The position numbers were made by a program, and so were the translations under genes. The notes below the pieces were generated by a model, which was given only the letters and a program-made list of their open reading frames with translations, did not search any database and was not told the origin of the DNA. This document shows, in pieces, positions 54,354-63,041 of a stretch of DNA of 64,000 nt. Origin of the DNA: Propionicimonas sp. GTDB taxonomy: Bacteria; Actinomycetota; Actinomycetes; Propionibacteriales; Propionibacteriaceae. Numbering within the stretch: position 1 is the stretch's first letter; every line of letters begins with the position of its first letter. Location of the stretch: assembly GCA_013791955.1 (NCBI GenBank), contig VMSW01000007.1, positions 1,426,001 through 1,490,000 on the forward strand. The letters run 5' to 3'.

Positions 54354-55979
54354 TCAGGGCTGGTTCAGCTGCTGGGCCAACGCGGCGCGACCAGTGCGGT
54401 CGACCGGCACCACCAGCACCTCAAGGCCGGCAACCGGCTGAGCCAACGCGGCGGCAACTTCTGCCGCGCTCACCAATCGGCGCGCCGGCACGCCATAACC
54501 GGCCGCCAGCGCCACCAGGTCCAGCCCGATTGGCGTGGCGAATACCCGCTCGAACGCGGCCGCGAACTCGCCCTTTCCGTATTCAAGGGTGGCGAAGATG
54601 CTGCCGCCGTCATCATCAGCGATCACGATCCGCAACGCCGGTCGCGGCTCAGTGGGTCCGATGGCCAGCGCTGAGGCGTCATGGACGAAGGAGAGGTCGC
54701 CGCACAGCAGCGTGGTCGGAGCTCCCGTGGCCAAAGCGATCCCGATGGCGGAGGCCACAGTGCCGTCGATGCCTGAGAGGCCCCGATTGGCAAAGACCAG
54801 CGGTGGCTCTGATCGCGGCGGTACCAAATCGGCGTCACGGATCGCGTTGGAGTTACCCAGACACAGCACCTGGTCGGGCAACACCGCTGCTACCACCGCT
54901 GCTGCCAGCCCTGGTCCGGTGAGTCGATCGTCCTCGCTGAGCGCCGCGGCCACTTTCGCGCTGCGCTCAATGTCGGCCCGTCGCCAGGCCTGAAGCCACT
55001 GCGCTGGACCGGGCTCTGCGGAGACGGCCTTGACCACCAACCCGGCTCGCCAACCGGGATCAACGAAGTCGGCGCGCTGGGTTACCACCACCACCTCTAC
55101 TCCGGCTCGGGCCAGCAACGCGCTCACCGGACGAGAGAGCGTCGGCCGACCAAAGACCACCACCCGCTCGACCTGCGCACCCAACTCACCGGCAAGCAAC
55201 AGCCTCCCGGTGGCTAGGGACGCGACCGCAAACCTGGCATTGCTCGACGGCTCAGCCACCAGCGGCAGACCGGCCGCCTCGGCGAGGCGCACTGCGGCCC
55301 GGCCGGTCTCGTAGTCGGCATCCCCGCACAACACCAGCGTGCGCGGGGTCCCCGGCAGGTGAACCGGCACCGCCTGATCGGGCGGGCCGGTCAGTACCGG
55401 GACGCCGGGCAGGGCCACCCAGTCGGGGACGCCCTCGACCAGCGGTTCGGGCAACTCGACGTTCAATTGGGCCGGACCGCGCCGTCCACCGGTGGCGCCC
55501 TCGGCCAAGAGCACAGCCCGGGCAGCCTGGGCGGCCCAGGCCTGGGCCGGGGCGCCCGCCTGCACCCTGGCGGTGTAGGTGAGGAAGCCGGTGAAGAGGC
55601 CACCTTGTTCAGTGGTCTGATTGGCACCGAACCCGACCACCCAGGAGGGCCGGTCAGCCGAGATCACCAGCAGCGGGACGGCCGAATGATGGGCCTCCAT
55701 CACCGCCGGGGTCAGGTTGCCAACTGCGGTGCCAGAGGTGGTCACCACCGCCACACTCCGGCCACTCCCCTTGGCCAGGCCAAGGGCCAAGAAACCAGCG
55801 GCGCGCTCGTCCACCCGGACGTGCAGGCGTAACAGCCCGGCCCGCGCTGAGGCCTCCAGACATAGTGCGAACGGCGCACTGCGTGAGCCCGGGGCCAGCA
55901 CGAAGTCAGTGACCCCTTGGGCGAGCAGTTGCCCAACCAGGGTGCGCGCGCATTGGGCCGATTCACTTCGCTGAATCAC
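54354..55979 (-). CDS. menD: SEPHCHC synthase (2-succinyl-5-enolpyruvyl-6-hydroxy-3-cyclohexene-1-carboxylate synthase)
   Basis: 541 residues. It is a ThDP enzyme that joins isochorismate and 2-oxoglutarate. ARTLVGQLLAQGVTDFVLAP and GSRSAPFALCLEA open the protein. VVTTSGTAVGNLTPAVMEAH and the ThDP motif LLCGDLSFVHDASAL with IVIADDDGGSIFA are present. It starts with GTG overlapping the menC stop (GTGA). Downstream it meets the GntR gene tail to tail. Confidence 0.95.
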   Translation of the reverse strand: MIQRSESAQCARTLVGQLLAQGVTDFVLAPGSRSAPFALCLEASARAGLLRLHVRVDERAAGFLALGLAKGSGRSVAVVTTSGTAVGNLTPAVMEAHHSAVPLLVISADRPSWVVGFGANQTTEQGGLFTGFLTYTARVQAGAPAQAWAAQAARAVLLAEGATGGRRGPAQLNVELPEPLVEGVPDWVALPGVPVLTGPPDQAVPVHLPGTPRTLVLCGDADYETGRAAVRLAEAAGLPLVAEPSSNARFAVASLATGRLLLAGELGAQVERVVVFGRPTLSRPVSALLARAGVEVVVVTQRADFVDPGWRAGLVVKAVSAEPGPAQWLQAWRRADIERSAKVAAALSEDDRLTGPGLAAAVVAAVLPDQVLCLGNSNAIRDADLVPPRSEPPLVFANRGLSGIDGTVASAIGIALATGAPTTLLCGDLSFVHDASALAIGPTEPRPALRIVIADDDGGSIFATLEYGKGEFAAAFERVFATPIGLDLVALAAGYGVPARRLVSAAEVAAALAQPVAGLEVLVVPVDRTGRAALAQQLNQP

Positions 55980-56932
55980 TGGCCACCCCTCCTCAGTTCA
56001 CCGGGCAGTTCGTCCAGCCGGCGAAGCCACCACTCGGTGGTGGCCTGTTCAGCCTGCCAGTCCACACCGATCGGCGCCACGGACCGCACCCGGATCGCGC
56101 CATCGACGGCAACCAGGGGGTCATCAGTAACGTCGGTGGTGAACATGGCGGCAGTGTTCAGACCACACGCATATGGCAGCTCTGGCAGGGCAGCCGCCAG
56201 GGCCACCCCGGCGGCCAGCCCGACCGAGCTCTCCAAGGCTGAGGACACCACCACCGGCAGGCCCAGGCGCTCGGCCAACTCCAGGCAGCGACGGACGCCA
56301 CCAAGTGGCTGCACCTTCAGCACTGCCACGTCGGCCGCCTCCAACTCGACCACTCGCTCGGGGTCGCCGGAGCGCCGGATGCTCTCATCGGCAGCGATCA
56401 ACACCTCTACCCCAGCTCGGGCCAACAGGCGACGAAGCTGGGCGAGTTCTTCAACATCGGCGCAGGGCTGCTCGGCGTATTCCAGCTCGAACCGGGCCAG
56501 TTCGGTTAGCCGACGCTGCGCCTGGTCAACGCTCCAGGCGCCATTGGCGTCCACTCGAATCCGTCCCTGAGAGCCAAGCGCATCGCGCACCGCCTCGACC
56601 CTGGCCAAATCCTCGGCCGCGCTCTGGCCGGGTTCGGCTACCTTCACCTTGGCGGTACGGCAGCCCGAAGCCACGGTCAACTGATGAGCCAACTCCGGGC
56701 CGACAGCGGGAATGGTCACATTCACTGGCACCGACTCGCGCAGCGGCGCCGGGAAGCCGAGATGGGCCGCCTCCCAGGTCGCCCGCCACCAGTTGCCGAT
56801 CTCTGGGTAGCCGTACTCGGCAAAGGGGCTCCATTCGGCCCATCCCGCAGCTCCAGGCACCAGAAGTCCCTGCCGCACGGTGATCCCGCGGAAGCGGTTC
56901 CGTAGCGGAAGTGAGAAGGCGACTGGGTTCAT
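55976..56932 (-). CDS. menC: o-Succinylbenzoate synthase
   Basis: 318 residues of the enolase superfamily, dehydrating SHCHC to o-succinylbenzoate. The catalytic lysines are in TAKVKVAEPG and VAVLKVQPLGG. Metal ligands are IRVDANGAWS (Asp), YAEQPCA (Glu) and IAADESI (Asp). The start MNPVAFSLPLRNRF at 56932 is five bases after menA; a longer frame from 56980 would overlap menA by 43 bases. Confidence 0.94.
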   Translation of the reverse strand: MNPVAFSLPLRNRFRGITVRQGLLVPGAAGWAEWSPFAEYGYPEIGNWWRATWEAAHLGFPAPLRESVPVNVTIPAVGPELAHQLTVASGCRTAKVKVAEPGQSAAEDLARVEAVRDALGSQGRIRVDANGAWSVDQAQRRLTELARFELEYAEQPCADVEELAQLRRLLARAGVEVLIAADESIRRSGDPERVVELEAADVAVLKVQPLGGVRRCLELAERLGLPVVVSSALESSVGLAAGVALAAALPELPYACGLNTAAMFTTDVTDDPLVAVDGAIRVRSVAPIGVDWQAEQATTEWWLRRLDELPGELRRGGQ

Positions 56933-56937
56933 CGCAC

Positions 56938-57816
56938 TCAGTGCGCGATCCACAGGCCGAGGAAGATCCCAACAGCACACAGCAGCTCAGCCAGGCCGGT
57001 CTGCTTCAGCACCGGGATCAGCTTCAGCCCCGTTACTCCCCTAGCCACCTCGCGCACCGGTCCGATCAACGCCACGCCCATCATCAGGCCCAACAACGCC
57101 CACCAGGAGCTGTTGGCCGCCACCCCGACCACCCCGAGGCCAGCCACTGCCAGCAGGCCGACAAAGAAGATGCGGGTGTTGCGATCGCCGAGCCGGGTGG
57201 CCATCGTGCGCTTGCCGACTTCCCGGTCACCGTCCAGATCCCGAAGGTTATTGGCGACCAGAATTGCGCAGGCCAAGGCGCCGATCGCGATCGCCGTCCA
57301 CCAGGTCGCCACCGAAACCGCGCCGACCTGGATGTAGACCGTGCCGGTGACAGCAACCAGGCCAAAGAAGACGAAGACGAACAACTCACCCAGACCCAGA
57401 TAGCCGTAGGGAAAGCGACCCCCGGTGTAGAACCAGGCGGACGCGATCGCCGCCGCTCCGACGAAGAGCAGCCACCAGTGACCGGTGATCGCCACCACGA
57501 CCAGGCCGGTGACCGCAGCCAACGCAAAGAAGCCCAGTGCTGCGGCGAGCACCTGATTGGGGCGAGCTGCGCCAGAACCGACCAGCCGCATTGGGCCGAC
57601 CCGCTCGGAATCGGTGCCTCGAATACCGTCGGAGTAGTCGTTGGCGTAGTTCACCCCGATTTGCAGGGCGAGGGTGATTGCCAGCGCGAGAGCGGCCAAC
57701 AGCGGCACGAACCCGTCGTCGAACCAGGCCACCGCCGATCCAGCCAACACCGGCGCCAAGGCCGCCGGGAGGGTTCTGGGGCGGGCACCTTCGACCCACT
57801 CAGCCAACGTCGCCAT
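56938..57816 (-). CDS. menA: 1,4-Dihydroxy-2-naphthoate polyprenyltransferase
   Basis: 292 residues, a UbiA-type membrane prenyltransferase with about eight to nine helices. It attaches the prenyl chain to dihydroxynaphthoate. The first Asp-rich motif is NYANDYSDGIRGTD and the second lies in NNLRDLDGDREVGKRTM. The start ATG overlaps the menE end by 17 bases. Confidence 0.96.
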   Translation of the reverse strand: MATLAEWVEGARPRTLPAALAPVLAGSAVAWFDDGFVPLLAALALAITLALQIGVNYANDYSDGIRGTDSERVGPMRLVGSGAARPNQVLAAALGFFALAAVTGLVVVAITGHWWLLFVGAAAIASAWFYTGGRFPYGYLGLGELFVFVFFGLVAVTGTVYIQVGAVSVATWWTAIAIGALACAILVANNLRDLDGDREVGKRTMATRLGDRNTRIFFVGLLAVAGLGVVGVAANSSWWALLGLMMGVALIGPVREVARGVTGLKLIPVLKQTGLAELLCAVGIFLGLWIAH

Positions 57817-58903
57817 GCTCGCCCTTCTGCTCCCAGGCTCGTCTCAGCGCGCCGCGGTCAATCTTGCCTAGGGATGTGTACGCCATCTCGGGTATTTGTC
57901 GCAATTCCTTGGGCGTGGCCGCCCGGCCAAGCCGTCCCGCGAGCCGGGTCTGCACCTCAGCCAGGTCAAGCGCCCCAACGCTGATTGCCACGATGCGAAC
58001 CCCCCATCGTTCATCGGGCAGGGCCAGCAACACTGGCGCGCCAGCCTCGGCCGATCCGAACTCGGCATCACAGATCAGCTGGGCGGCGGCGAGGTCCACC
58101 TTCTCCCCGCCCGAGATGACCACATCATCGAAGCGCCCCAGTACCTCCAGCCGGTCGGCGACCAGTCGGCCCCGGTCGTTAGTCACCACCAGGTCACCAC
58201 GCAGCACCTCGGCGGTCAGCTCGGGACGCAACCGGTAGCCACTGAACGCCATCGGCCCACCCAGGCAGATGCGCTCATCGTCGAATTCGACGCGAACCCC
58301 GCTCAGCGGATCGCCGTCATAGACACAGCCCCCACAGGTCTCGCTGGCCCCGTAAGTGGTCACCACCTTGAGCCCAGCTGCGGCCGCTCGGGCCAACAGT
58401 GGCTTCGGAATCGCACTACCGCCGAGCAGCACTGCCGCATAGCTGGCCAGGCGCTCGGCCAGCGCCTGTTGGGCCAGCGCCCGATCAAGTTGGGCCGCTA
58501 CCAGCGACACATAGGTGCGGGTGTGTGCCGCTGGCAGATCGGCCAGATCGGCGCGGACTTGGCGCACGGCGCTACCACCGACTACCGCCCTGGCGATGGT
58601 CATCAGCCCGGCTACATGCTGGGTGGGCAGGGCACAAACCCAATCCCCGACTCCGCCCAGCCGTTCGTGAGTGGCATTCGCGGCGAACCTGATCGCCGTT
58701 GCCGAGAGCACCACAGCCTTGGGCGCGCCGGTGGTTCCTGAGGTAGGGACGATGAGCGCAGCGTCCGCCTCGACTACCGGCTGATCAAGCCCCAGCGCAG
58801 CTTGCAGGCGCGGTTCGCATTGGGGCGCCACCGCAGCTCCACCGTCGAGCGCGGCGGCGATGCCGGCGATCAGTTCCTCACCCGCGAGCTGCTTAAGGTG
58901 CAT
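57800..58903 (-). CDS. menE: o-Succinylbenzoate-CoA ligase
   Basis: 367 residues. It adenylates o-succinylbenzoate and joins it to CoA. The ATP loop is IVPTSGTTGAPKAVVLS. VTTYGASETCGG and the hinge region with GRFDDVVISGGEKVDL are conserved, and the catalytic Lys is in YTSLGKIDRGALRR. Shorter than E. coli MenE, similar to the mycobacterial one. It is the first gene of the menE-menA-menC-menD unit. Confidence 0.94.
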   Translation of the reverse strand: MHLKQLAGEELIAGIAAALDGGAAVAPQCEPRLQAALGLDQPVVEADAALIVPTSGTTGAPKAVVLSATAIRFAANATHERLGGVGDWVCALPTQHVAGLMTIARAVVGGSAVRQVRADLADLPAAHTRTYVSLVAAQLDRALAQQALAERLASYAAVLLGGSAIPKPLLARAAAAGLKVVTTYGASETCGGCVYDGDPLSGVRVEFDDERICLGGPMAFSGYRLRPELTAEVLRGDLVVTNDRGRLVADRLEVLGRFDDVVISGGEKVDLAAAQLICDAEFGSAEAGAPVLLALPDERWGVRIVAISVGALDLAEVQTRLAGRLGRAATPKELRQIPEMAYTSLGKIDRGALRRAWEQKGEHGDVG

Positions 58904-59034
58904 CCAGCCACCCTAATGCGCGCCGAGCTGCAACTTGGGTTCGAGCGTGAACCGACAAAAAGTGTCCACGCCTAGGGATAACCGCTCACCTGAGGAAAAC
59001 CTGAGAAAAGGTGTGGAACACTTCAGGCGTGGGG
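58904..59034. other. Divergent intergenic region, menE / secreted protein
   Basis: 131 bp. A short direct repeat, ACCTGAGGAAA (58988-58998) and ACCTGAGAAAA (58999-59009), precedes the lytic protein gene. No clear -35/-10 pair, riboswitch or terminator is recognised. Confidence 0.35.
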
Positions 59035-59571
59035 ATGACGAGGTGGCTCAAGCTAGGGGCGGTGGCCGCGATGGCCATCGTTTCGCTCGTGCCCTCAACC
59101 CCGGCTACGGCCAATGCGTTTGACCAAACCGACCCAGACGTCGCCGAGTTGGCCGCCTATCGCGCCGACCTGCTGAACGAACAGAATCAGGCGATTTCCT
59201 TGGGTGCAGCCGGCATGGTGGCCCGCCATCAACAGCGCATCAAAGCTCTGGGTTACGAGCCCGGCACCACTGACCCGCGAGAGATCGCCCGGCAGATGAT
59301 GGCCAACAAGTACGACTGGGGCCAAGCCCAGTTCGCCTGCTACGACAAGATCATCATGCGAGAAAGCCGCTGGATCGTCACCGCCGACAACCCCACCTCA
59401 ACTGCCTACGGCATCCCCCAAGCGCTGCCGGGCAAGAAGATGGCGTTATTCGGCTCGGACTGGCGTACCAGCGCGGCCACTCAGATCACCTGGGGCCTTT
59501 GGTACGTCAAGGACCGGTACGGCACCCCGTGTTCAGCCTGGTCGTTCAAGAAGTCCCACGGCTGGTACTGA
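59035..59571 (+). CDS. Secreted transglycosylase-like protein
   Basis: 178 residues. A signal peptide is clear: MTRWLK, then a hydrophobic core (LGAVAAMAIVSLVPS) and TPATANA at the cleavage site. After an α-helical stretch, FACYDKIIMRESRWIVTADN and TAYGIPQALPGKKM resemble the small lysozyme-like/SLT domain of actinobacterial wall hydrolases, with Glu in MRESRW as the probable catalytic acid. Two Cys (FACYDK and TPCSAW) may form a disulfide. It likely cuts or remodels peptidoglycan. GTG 59029 is an alternative start. Confidence 0.85.
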   Translation: MTRWLKLGAVAAMAIVSLVPSTPATANAFDQTDPDVAELAAYRADLLNEQNQAISLGAAGMVARHQQRIKALGYEPGTTDPREIARQMMANKYDWGQAQFACYDKIIMRESRWIVTADNPTSTAYGIPQALPGKKMALFGSDWRTSAATQITWGLWYVKDRYGTPCSAWSFKKSHGWY

Positions 59572-59608
59572 GTCCACCCAGAAGTTCCCACAAAGTAGTT
59601 CCCACAAA

Positions 59609-59641
59609 ACACCCGGGTCGATCCAATCGACCCGGGTGTTC
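59609..59641. terminator. Bidirectional terminator between convergent genes
   Basis: AACACCCGGGTCGAT (59609-59623) and ATCGACCCGGGTGTT (59627-59641) are perfect 15-bp arms with a 3-base loop. Just before it GTTCCCACAAA occurs twice (59585-59595 and 59599-59609). Confidence 0.88.
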
Positions 59642-59651
59642 CCTGTGTTGA

Positions 59652-60299
59652 CTACTGGTGCGGCTCCACCGGCGGCACAATGCCGTCCTCGATGGCCCTG
59701 CGGAAGAGATCCAGCTTGCTGGCCGCCGGACGGTTCACGTTGGTGTACTTCACCCGGATGCGCTTGAGGTATTCCTTGACGCTGTTCTCGGTGATGGTTA
59801 GCCGCTCAGCAACCTCCGGCACCTCGAACCCACCAGCATAGAGAGCCAGCACTTCGCGCTCGCGCGGCCCGAGGTTCGCCGCGACGTAGGAAGCGTCGCC
59901 CTCGATGGCGGCCAGGATCTCCTGGCTGATCACCACCTGCCCCTCAGCAACCGCCTCAATCGAGGAGATGGTCACCGAAAGCGGCTCCGCTTTGCGACAC
60001 ACGCCAGCGGCACCGCCAGCCAGCGCCCGCCGCAGCAGCCGCACGTTGTCAGCGATGGAGTAAACCAGCACCTTGTAGCCGGCCTCGATCAGTCGCTCGG
60101 CGTTCACCAGCGGGTCAGAGCTGTCATCCAACTGCAGGTCAAGCAACACCACATCGGCGTCGGGCATGCGCCCGAGGAACTCATCCACCGTCGCAGCACC
60201 ATCGACGAGGGTCACCTGGTGCCCAGGGTGCGCTCTCAGGGCGGCGGACATGCCAATCCGAATTGCCTCGTGGTCATCGATTACCGCGGTGTTGATCAT
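59652..60299 (-). CDS. NarL/LuxR-type response regulator
   Basis: 215 residues. The receiver domain has the acidic pair in VIDDHEA, phosphoacceptor Asp54 in VVLLDLQL and a late Lys in VCRKAEP. The LuxR-type HTH at ~140-205 contains LGPREREVLALYAGGFEVPE and ITENSVKEYLKRIRVKY. It pairs with the kinase encoded upstream. A TAGGCT -10 (60307-60312) sits seven bases before its ATG, inside the kinase stop codon region, so it can be made alone from a leaderless mRNA. Confidence 0.93.
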   Translation of the reverse strand: MINTAVIDDHEAIRIGMSAALRAHPGHQVTLVDGAATVDEFLGRMPDADVVLLDLQLDDSSDPLVNAERLIEAGYKVLVYSIADNVRLLRRALAGGAAGVCRKAEPLSVTISSIEAVAEGQVVISQEILAAIEGDASYVAANLGPREREVLALYAGGFEVPEVAERLTITENSVKEYLKRIRVKYTNVNRPAASKLDLFRRAIEDGIVPPVEPHQ

Positions 60300-60306
60300 G
60301 GGCGAA

Positions 60307-60312
60307 AGCCTA
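60307..60312 (-). promoter_or_regulatory. -10 element of the response regulator gene (leaderless)
   Basis: TAGGCT on the minus strand, its first three bases being the kinase stop codon TAG, is followed by seven bases and then ATG 60299. Confidence 0.55.
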
Positions 60313-62520
60313 ACGTGTGTTCACCTGGCCACGGGCGTCCAGACCAACCAATTCGCTGGTGCCGTCTTCACGAACGGCAAGGACTGTGACCACGTCTTCG
60401 TATCCTTCGGGGGCGGCTCTGGCCACCACCCGCTTGGTATTGGAGTCGGTCAGCAACCGGCCCAAGTGCTGGGTGAGAGCCACCCGGACGTCCTCGGGTA
60501 GCCGGGTGCCCCGACTGTCGACCAGCCGGACGTCAACGCCACGGCCACGGGCCACCTCAATGGCATCAGAGGTGAGCTCAGTGACCAGGTTGCCAGCCCG
60601 CATGGCATCGCGCAGTCGGCTCTCTTGCGAGAGGCACGCGTCGCGCTCGGCCTCGGTGAGGTCGTAGTTGGTGTCGGCGATTCGATTGAGCAGCGGACCC
60701 ACCTGCGCGCGCAGCTGGGTCAGCCAAACATCACGCAGCACCATCTTGGAGAAGCTCTGGGCAATCGCTTTGTTGGCCGCAGCTGAGGATCGCCGCGACG
60801 CTCCCATTCGATCCGCCATCTCGATCATCCAAGTCTGGAGCAGTTGGGCGACCAACATCCAGGAGAACGGCCCGAAGCCCACTCGCAGCACATCGCCGGC
60901 CCCCAGGCCCTGGGTGATGGCCCAGACGGCCGACACCATGGCGTAGAGCCCGACGCCGATCCAGGCGATTCGCTCTTGTCCGCGCACCAGCACCGCAACC
61001 AACAGCACCATCACCACCGTGCTGTGCCAGGTTGCATACCCGGGCCAGTCGCCGCGCGGCAGCACCGACTGCACCAGCAGTGTCAGGCCCATCAGCAGCC
61101 CGATCACCATGATCGCCGAGCTGGCTTTCATCGGGTTCTGCTCTGAGCGCCTCAGCGTGAGCAGGGTGGCCAACACGGCGAGCACCTGCGCGAGGAACAC
61201 CGGCCAGGCAGTGGTAACTCGATCCAGACTGGTCCAGCCCAGCAGGAACTGCAGCAACACCACGATCCACACCAGCCGCACCAGGGACGGACGGGTCAGT
61301 TCGGGAATCTCCGGCATCCGCCGGGGACGATGCTCCTTGACTTCGGGCTCATAGCTCACTTTGGGCAGTTCGCCAGTCGAACCCCAGCTGAGGTTGACCG
61401 TGGTACCTCTACCCGGCTTGGACAGGATTTCGGCGTGCCCGCCGATGGCCCACATCCGATAGACCACCGAAACCTGTAGCCCCAGGCGGCGTTTGGGCAC
61501 CTGCTCGGGATCGAAGCCAACACCGTCGTCAGCAAAGGAGATCAACACCTCGCCCGGGGTGGGGCTGGTCAGTCGAACCTCCACATTGGTGGCGTTGGAG
61601 TGCTTGGCCACATTGAGGGCCACCTCACGGACCACCATGCCCAAAGTGCTGGCGACCTGCTGAGGCACGGCCAACTCGTCCAGGCTGGAGGTGACCTTGG
61701 CCTGCGGCACCAGCGCGCTGACCACATCAGTCACCAACCAGGTCAGCTGGTCGCCGGTGACCGGTAGTCGGGCCTCTGCGGGCGCCTCGGCTTCGGCCAA
61801 TCGGTCAACCGCGCGTTGAGCTTGGGTGGCCACGAGGGCGTCATTGGGATTCTGCGCTGCGGCCACCAAGGTGGTCATCACCTCGTCGTGAACGATGCCG
61901 TCGAGGCGGTGGCGCTCTTCCAGCAACGCCTCATCGATTGCCGCAGCGGTCGCTTCCCGCTGGGAGGCGTACTCGATTTCGTCCAGACTCTTGAAGGCGT
62001 TACCCACCACTCCGAGCGCGACGATCACCACTGAGGAGTTCATCACCAGCACGATCATGTCCTGGACCGCGCCCAGCAAGGGGGCGCCCTGACCCGATGG
62101 AGTCATCCGCACCACCGCGAACAGCAGCCCCGCAGCGATCGCGTACCCGAAACCCCAGGCGGTGCCGCTGGTCACTGCCAGACAGACTGCGGCCACGCCC
62201 AAACAGACCCAAAGCCAGGGGCTGGACGTCGCTGGAGCGCTGGACTGCCAGGCAATCGGCCAGGTGATCAGGCCGATGGAGACCAGCGCCACGTAAACCA
62301 GCGCCCAGGCGCGCAGTCGGCGACCAAGGAAACTGAAGATCATCATGCCGATCGAGGTGACGACGATGCCGCCGCCAATAGTGATCGTCCACCACGGCGC
62401 CAGGAAGGGGATCTGCGCGGCAGCCCCAAAAGCGGCCGGGATCAAGGTACCCAGACAGAACAGCGCGACGCCGCGTTCGACCCACGCGGTGAGCTGACCA
62501 GTCTGCAGATTCGGTTTCAT
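60310..62520 (-). CDS. Sensor histidine kinase with two membrane domains
   Basis: 736 residues. About five to six membrane spans fill residues ~12-175. The phosphoacceptor is probably His211 (HRLDGIVHDEVMTT). The HATPase domain has its N box at ~300 (VVREVALNVAKHSNATNVEV), FADDGVGFDPEQ at ~329 and GRGTTVNLSW at ~371. A second block of about five spans follows at ~412-565, then a soluble domain (~580-736) with no family I recognise, beginning with helices that loosely recall a dimerisation domain. The start is ATG 62520; longer frames overlap the deaminase gene. Ten bases separate it from the response regulator. Confidence 0.85.
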   Translation of the reverse strand: MKPNLQTGQLTAWVERGVALFCLGTLIPAAFGAAAQIPFLAPWWTITIGGGIVVTSIGMMIFSFLGRRLRAWALVYVALVSIGLITWPIAWQSSAPATSSPWLWVCLGVAAVCLAVTSGTAWGFGYAIAAGLLFAVVRMTPSGQGAPLLGAVQDMIVLVMNSSVVIVALGVVGNAFKSLDEIEYASQREATAAAIDEALLEERHRLDGIVHDEVMTTLVAAAQNPNDALVATQAQRAVDRLAEAEAPAEARLPVTGDQLTWLVTDVVSALVPQAKVTSSLDELAVPQQVASTLGMVVREVALNVAKHSNATNVEVRLTSPTPGEVLISFADDGVGFDPEQVPKRRLGLQVSVVYRMWAIGGHAEILSKPGRGTTVNLSWGSTGELPKVSYEPEVKEHRPRRMPEIPELTRPSLVRLVWIVVLLQFLLGWTSLDRVTTAWPVFLAQVLAVLATLLTLRRSEQNPMKASSAIMVIGLLMGLTLLVQSVLPRGDWPGYATWHSTVVMVLLVAVLVRGQERIAWIGVGLYAMVSAVWAITQGLGAGDVLRVGFGPFSWMLVAQLLQTWMIEMADRMGASRRSSAAANKAIAQSFSKMVLRDVWLTQLRAQVGPLLNRIADTNYDLTEAERDACLSQESRLRDAMRAGNLVTELTSDAIEVARGRGVDVRLVDSRGTRLPEDVRVALTQHLGRLLTDSNTKRVVARAAPEGYEDVVTVLAVREDGTSELVGLDARGQVNTR

Positions 62521-62527
62521 TTGTGCC

Positions 62528-62971
62528 CTATCGGCTCCAGTCCACCAACTGGTCGGCGTCGTGCTCGCCAGTTGACCAGACCGCCCGCACGATACCGGCT
62601 GCAGCGAGCGCCTTGCGGCACCCCGGGCACGGCGGGTCGGTGATAAATGCCGTCGCACCCTTGGTATCGCGGGTGGCGAACAGCAACGCATTAACTTCAG
62701 CATGAATGGCGATGCAGAACCCGTCCGTGCCGGGACGGTCATAGTCGCCGAGGCCAGGCACCTGGTCGTAGCCGAGCTGACCTCGGGGACAGGCCCCTTC
62801 AAGACAGTCCGGACGACCTGGCGCAGCCCCGTTGTAGCCGGTGGCGATGATGCGCCGATCCATCACGATGATCGCGCCGACCTTTCGGCGGGTGCACTTG
62901 GCGCGCGCAGAGACCGCCTGGGCGATATTGAGAAAATACTCATCCCAGCCCGGCACCTGGTGCTCGCTCAT
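62528..62971 (-). CDS. dCMP/cytidine deaminase family protein (ComEB-like)
   Basis: 147 residues. Zinc ligands are IHAEVNAL (His-Ala-Glu) and TDPPCPGCRKAL (two Cys). A second Cys/His set (RPDCLEGACPRG plus FCIAIHAE) matches the dCMP deaminase group, which makes dUMP for thymidylate synthesis. GAGGAGGG precedes ATG 62971. It lies eight bases before the kinase gene on the same strand, so co-transcription is possible. Confidence 0.9.
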   Translation of the reverse strand: MSEHQVPGWDEYFLNIAQAVSARAKCTRRKVGAIIVMDRRIIATGYNGAAPGRPDCLEGACPRGQLGYDQVPGLGDYDRPGTDGFCIAIHAEVNALLFATRDTKGATAFITDPPCPGCRKALAAAGIVRAVWSTGEHDADQLVDWSR

Positions 62972-62981
62972 CGCCCTCCTC

Positions 62982-63010
62982 GTTGCAGGCTGATCGGATC
63001 AGCCTGCAAC
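62982..63010. repeat. 29-bp near-perfect palindrome upstream of the deaminase gene
   Basis: GTTGCAGGCTGATC (62982-62995) and GATCAGCCTGCAAC (62997-63010) are perfect 14-bp arms around a single base. It lies 31 bp after the stop of the substrate-binding protein and 11 bp before the deaminase start. It may be the terminator of the importer transcript (no T-run seen) or an operator. Confidence 0.65.
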
Positions 63011-63041
63011 AGGTTATAGCCGCTGGCGAGTCAATAGGTGA

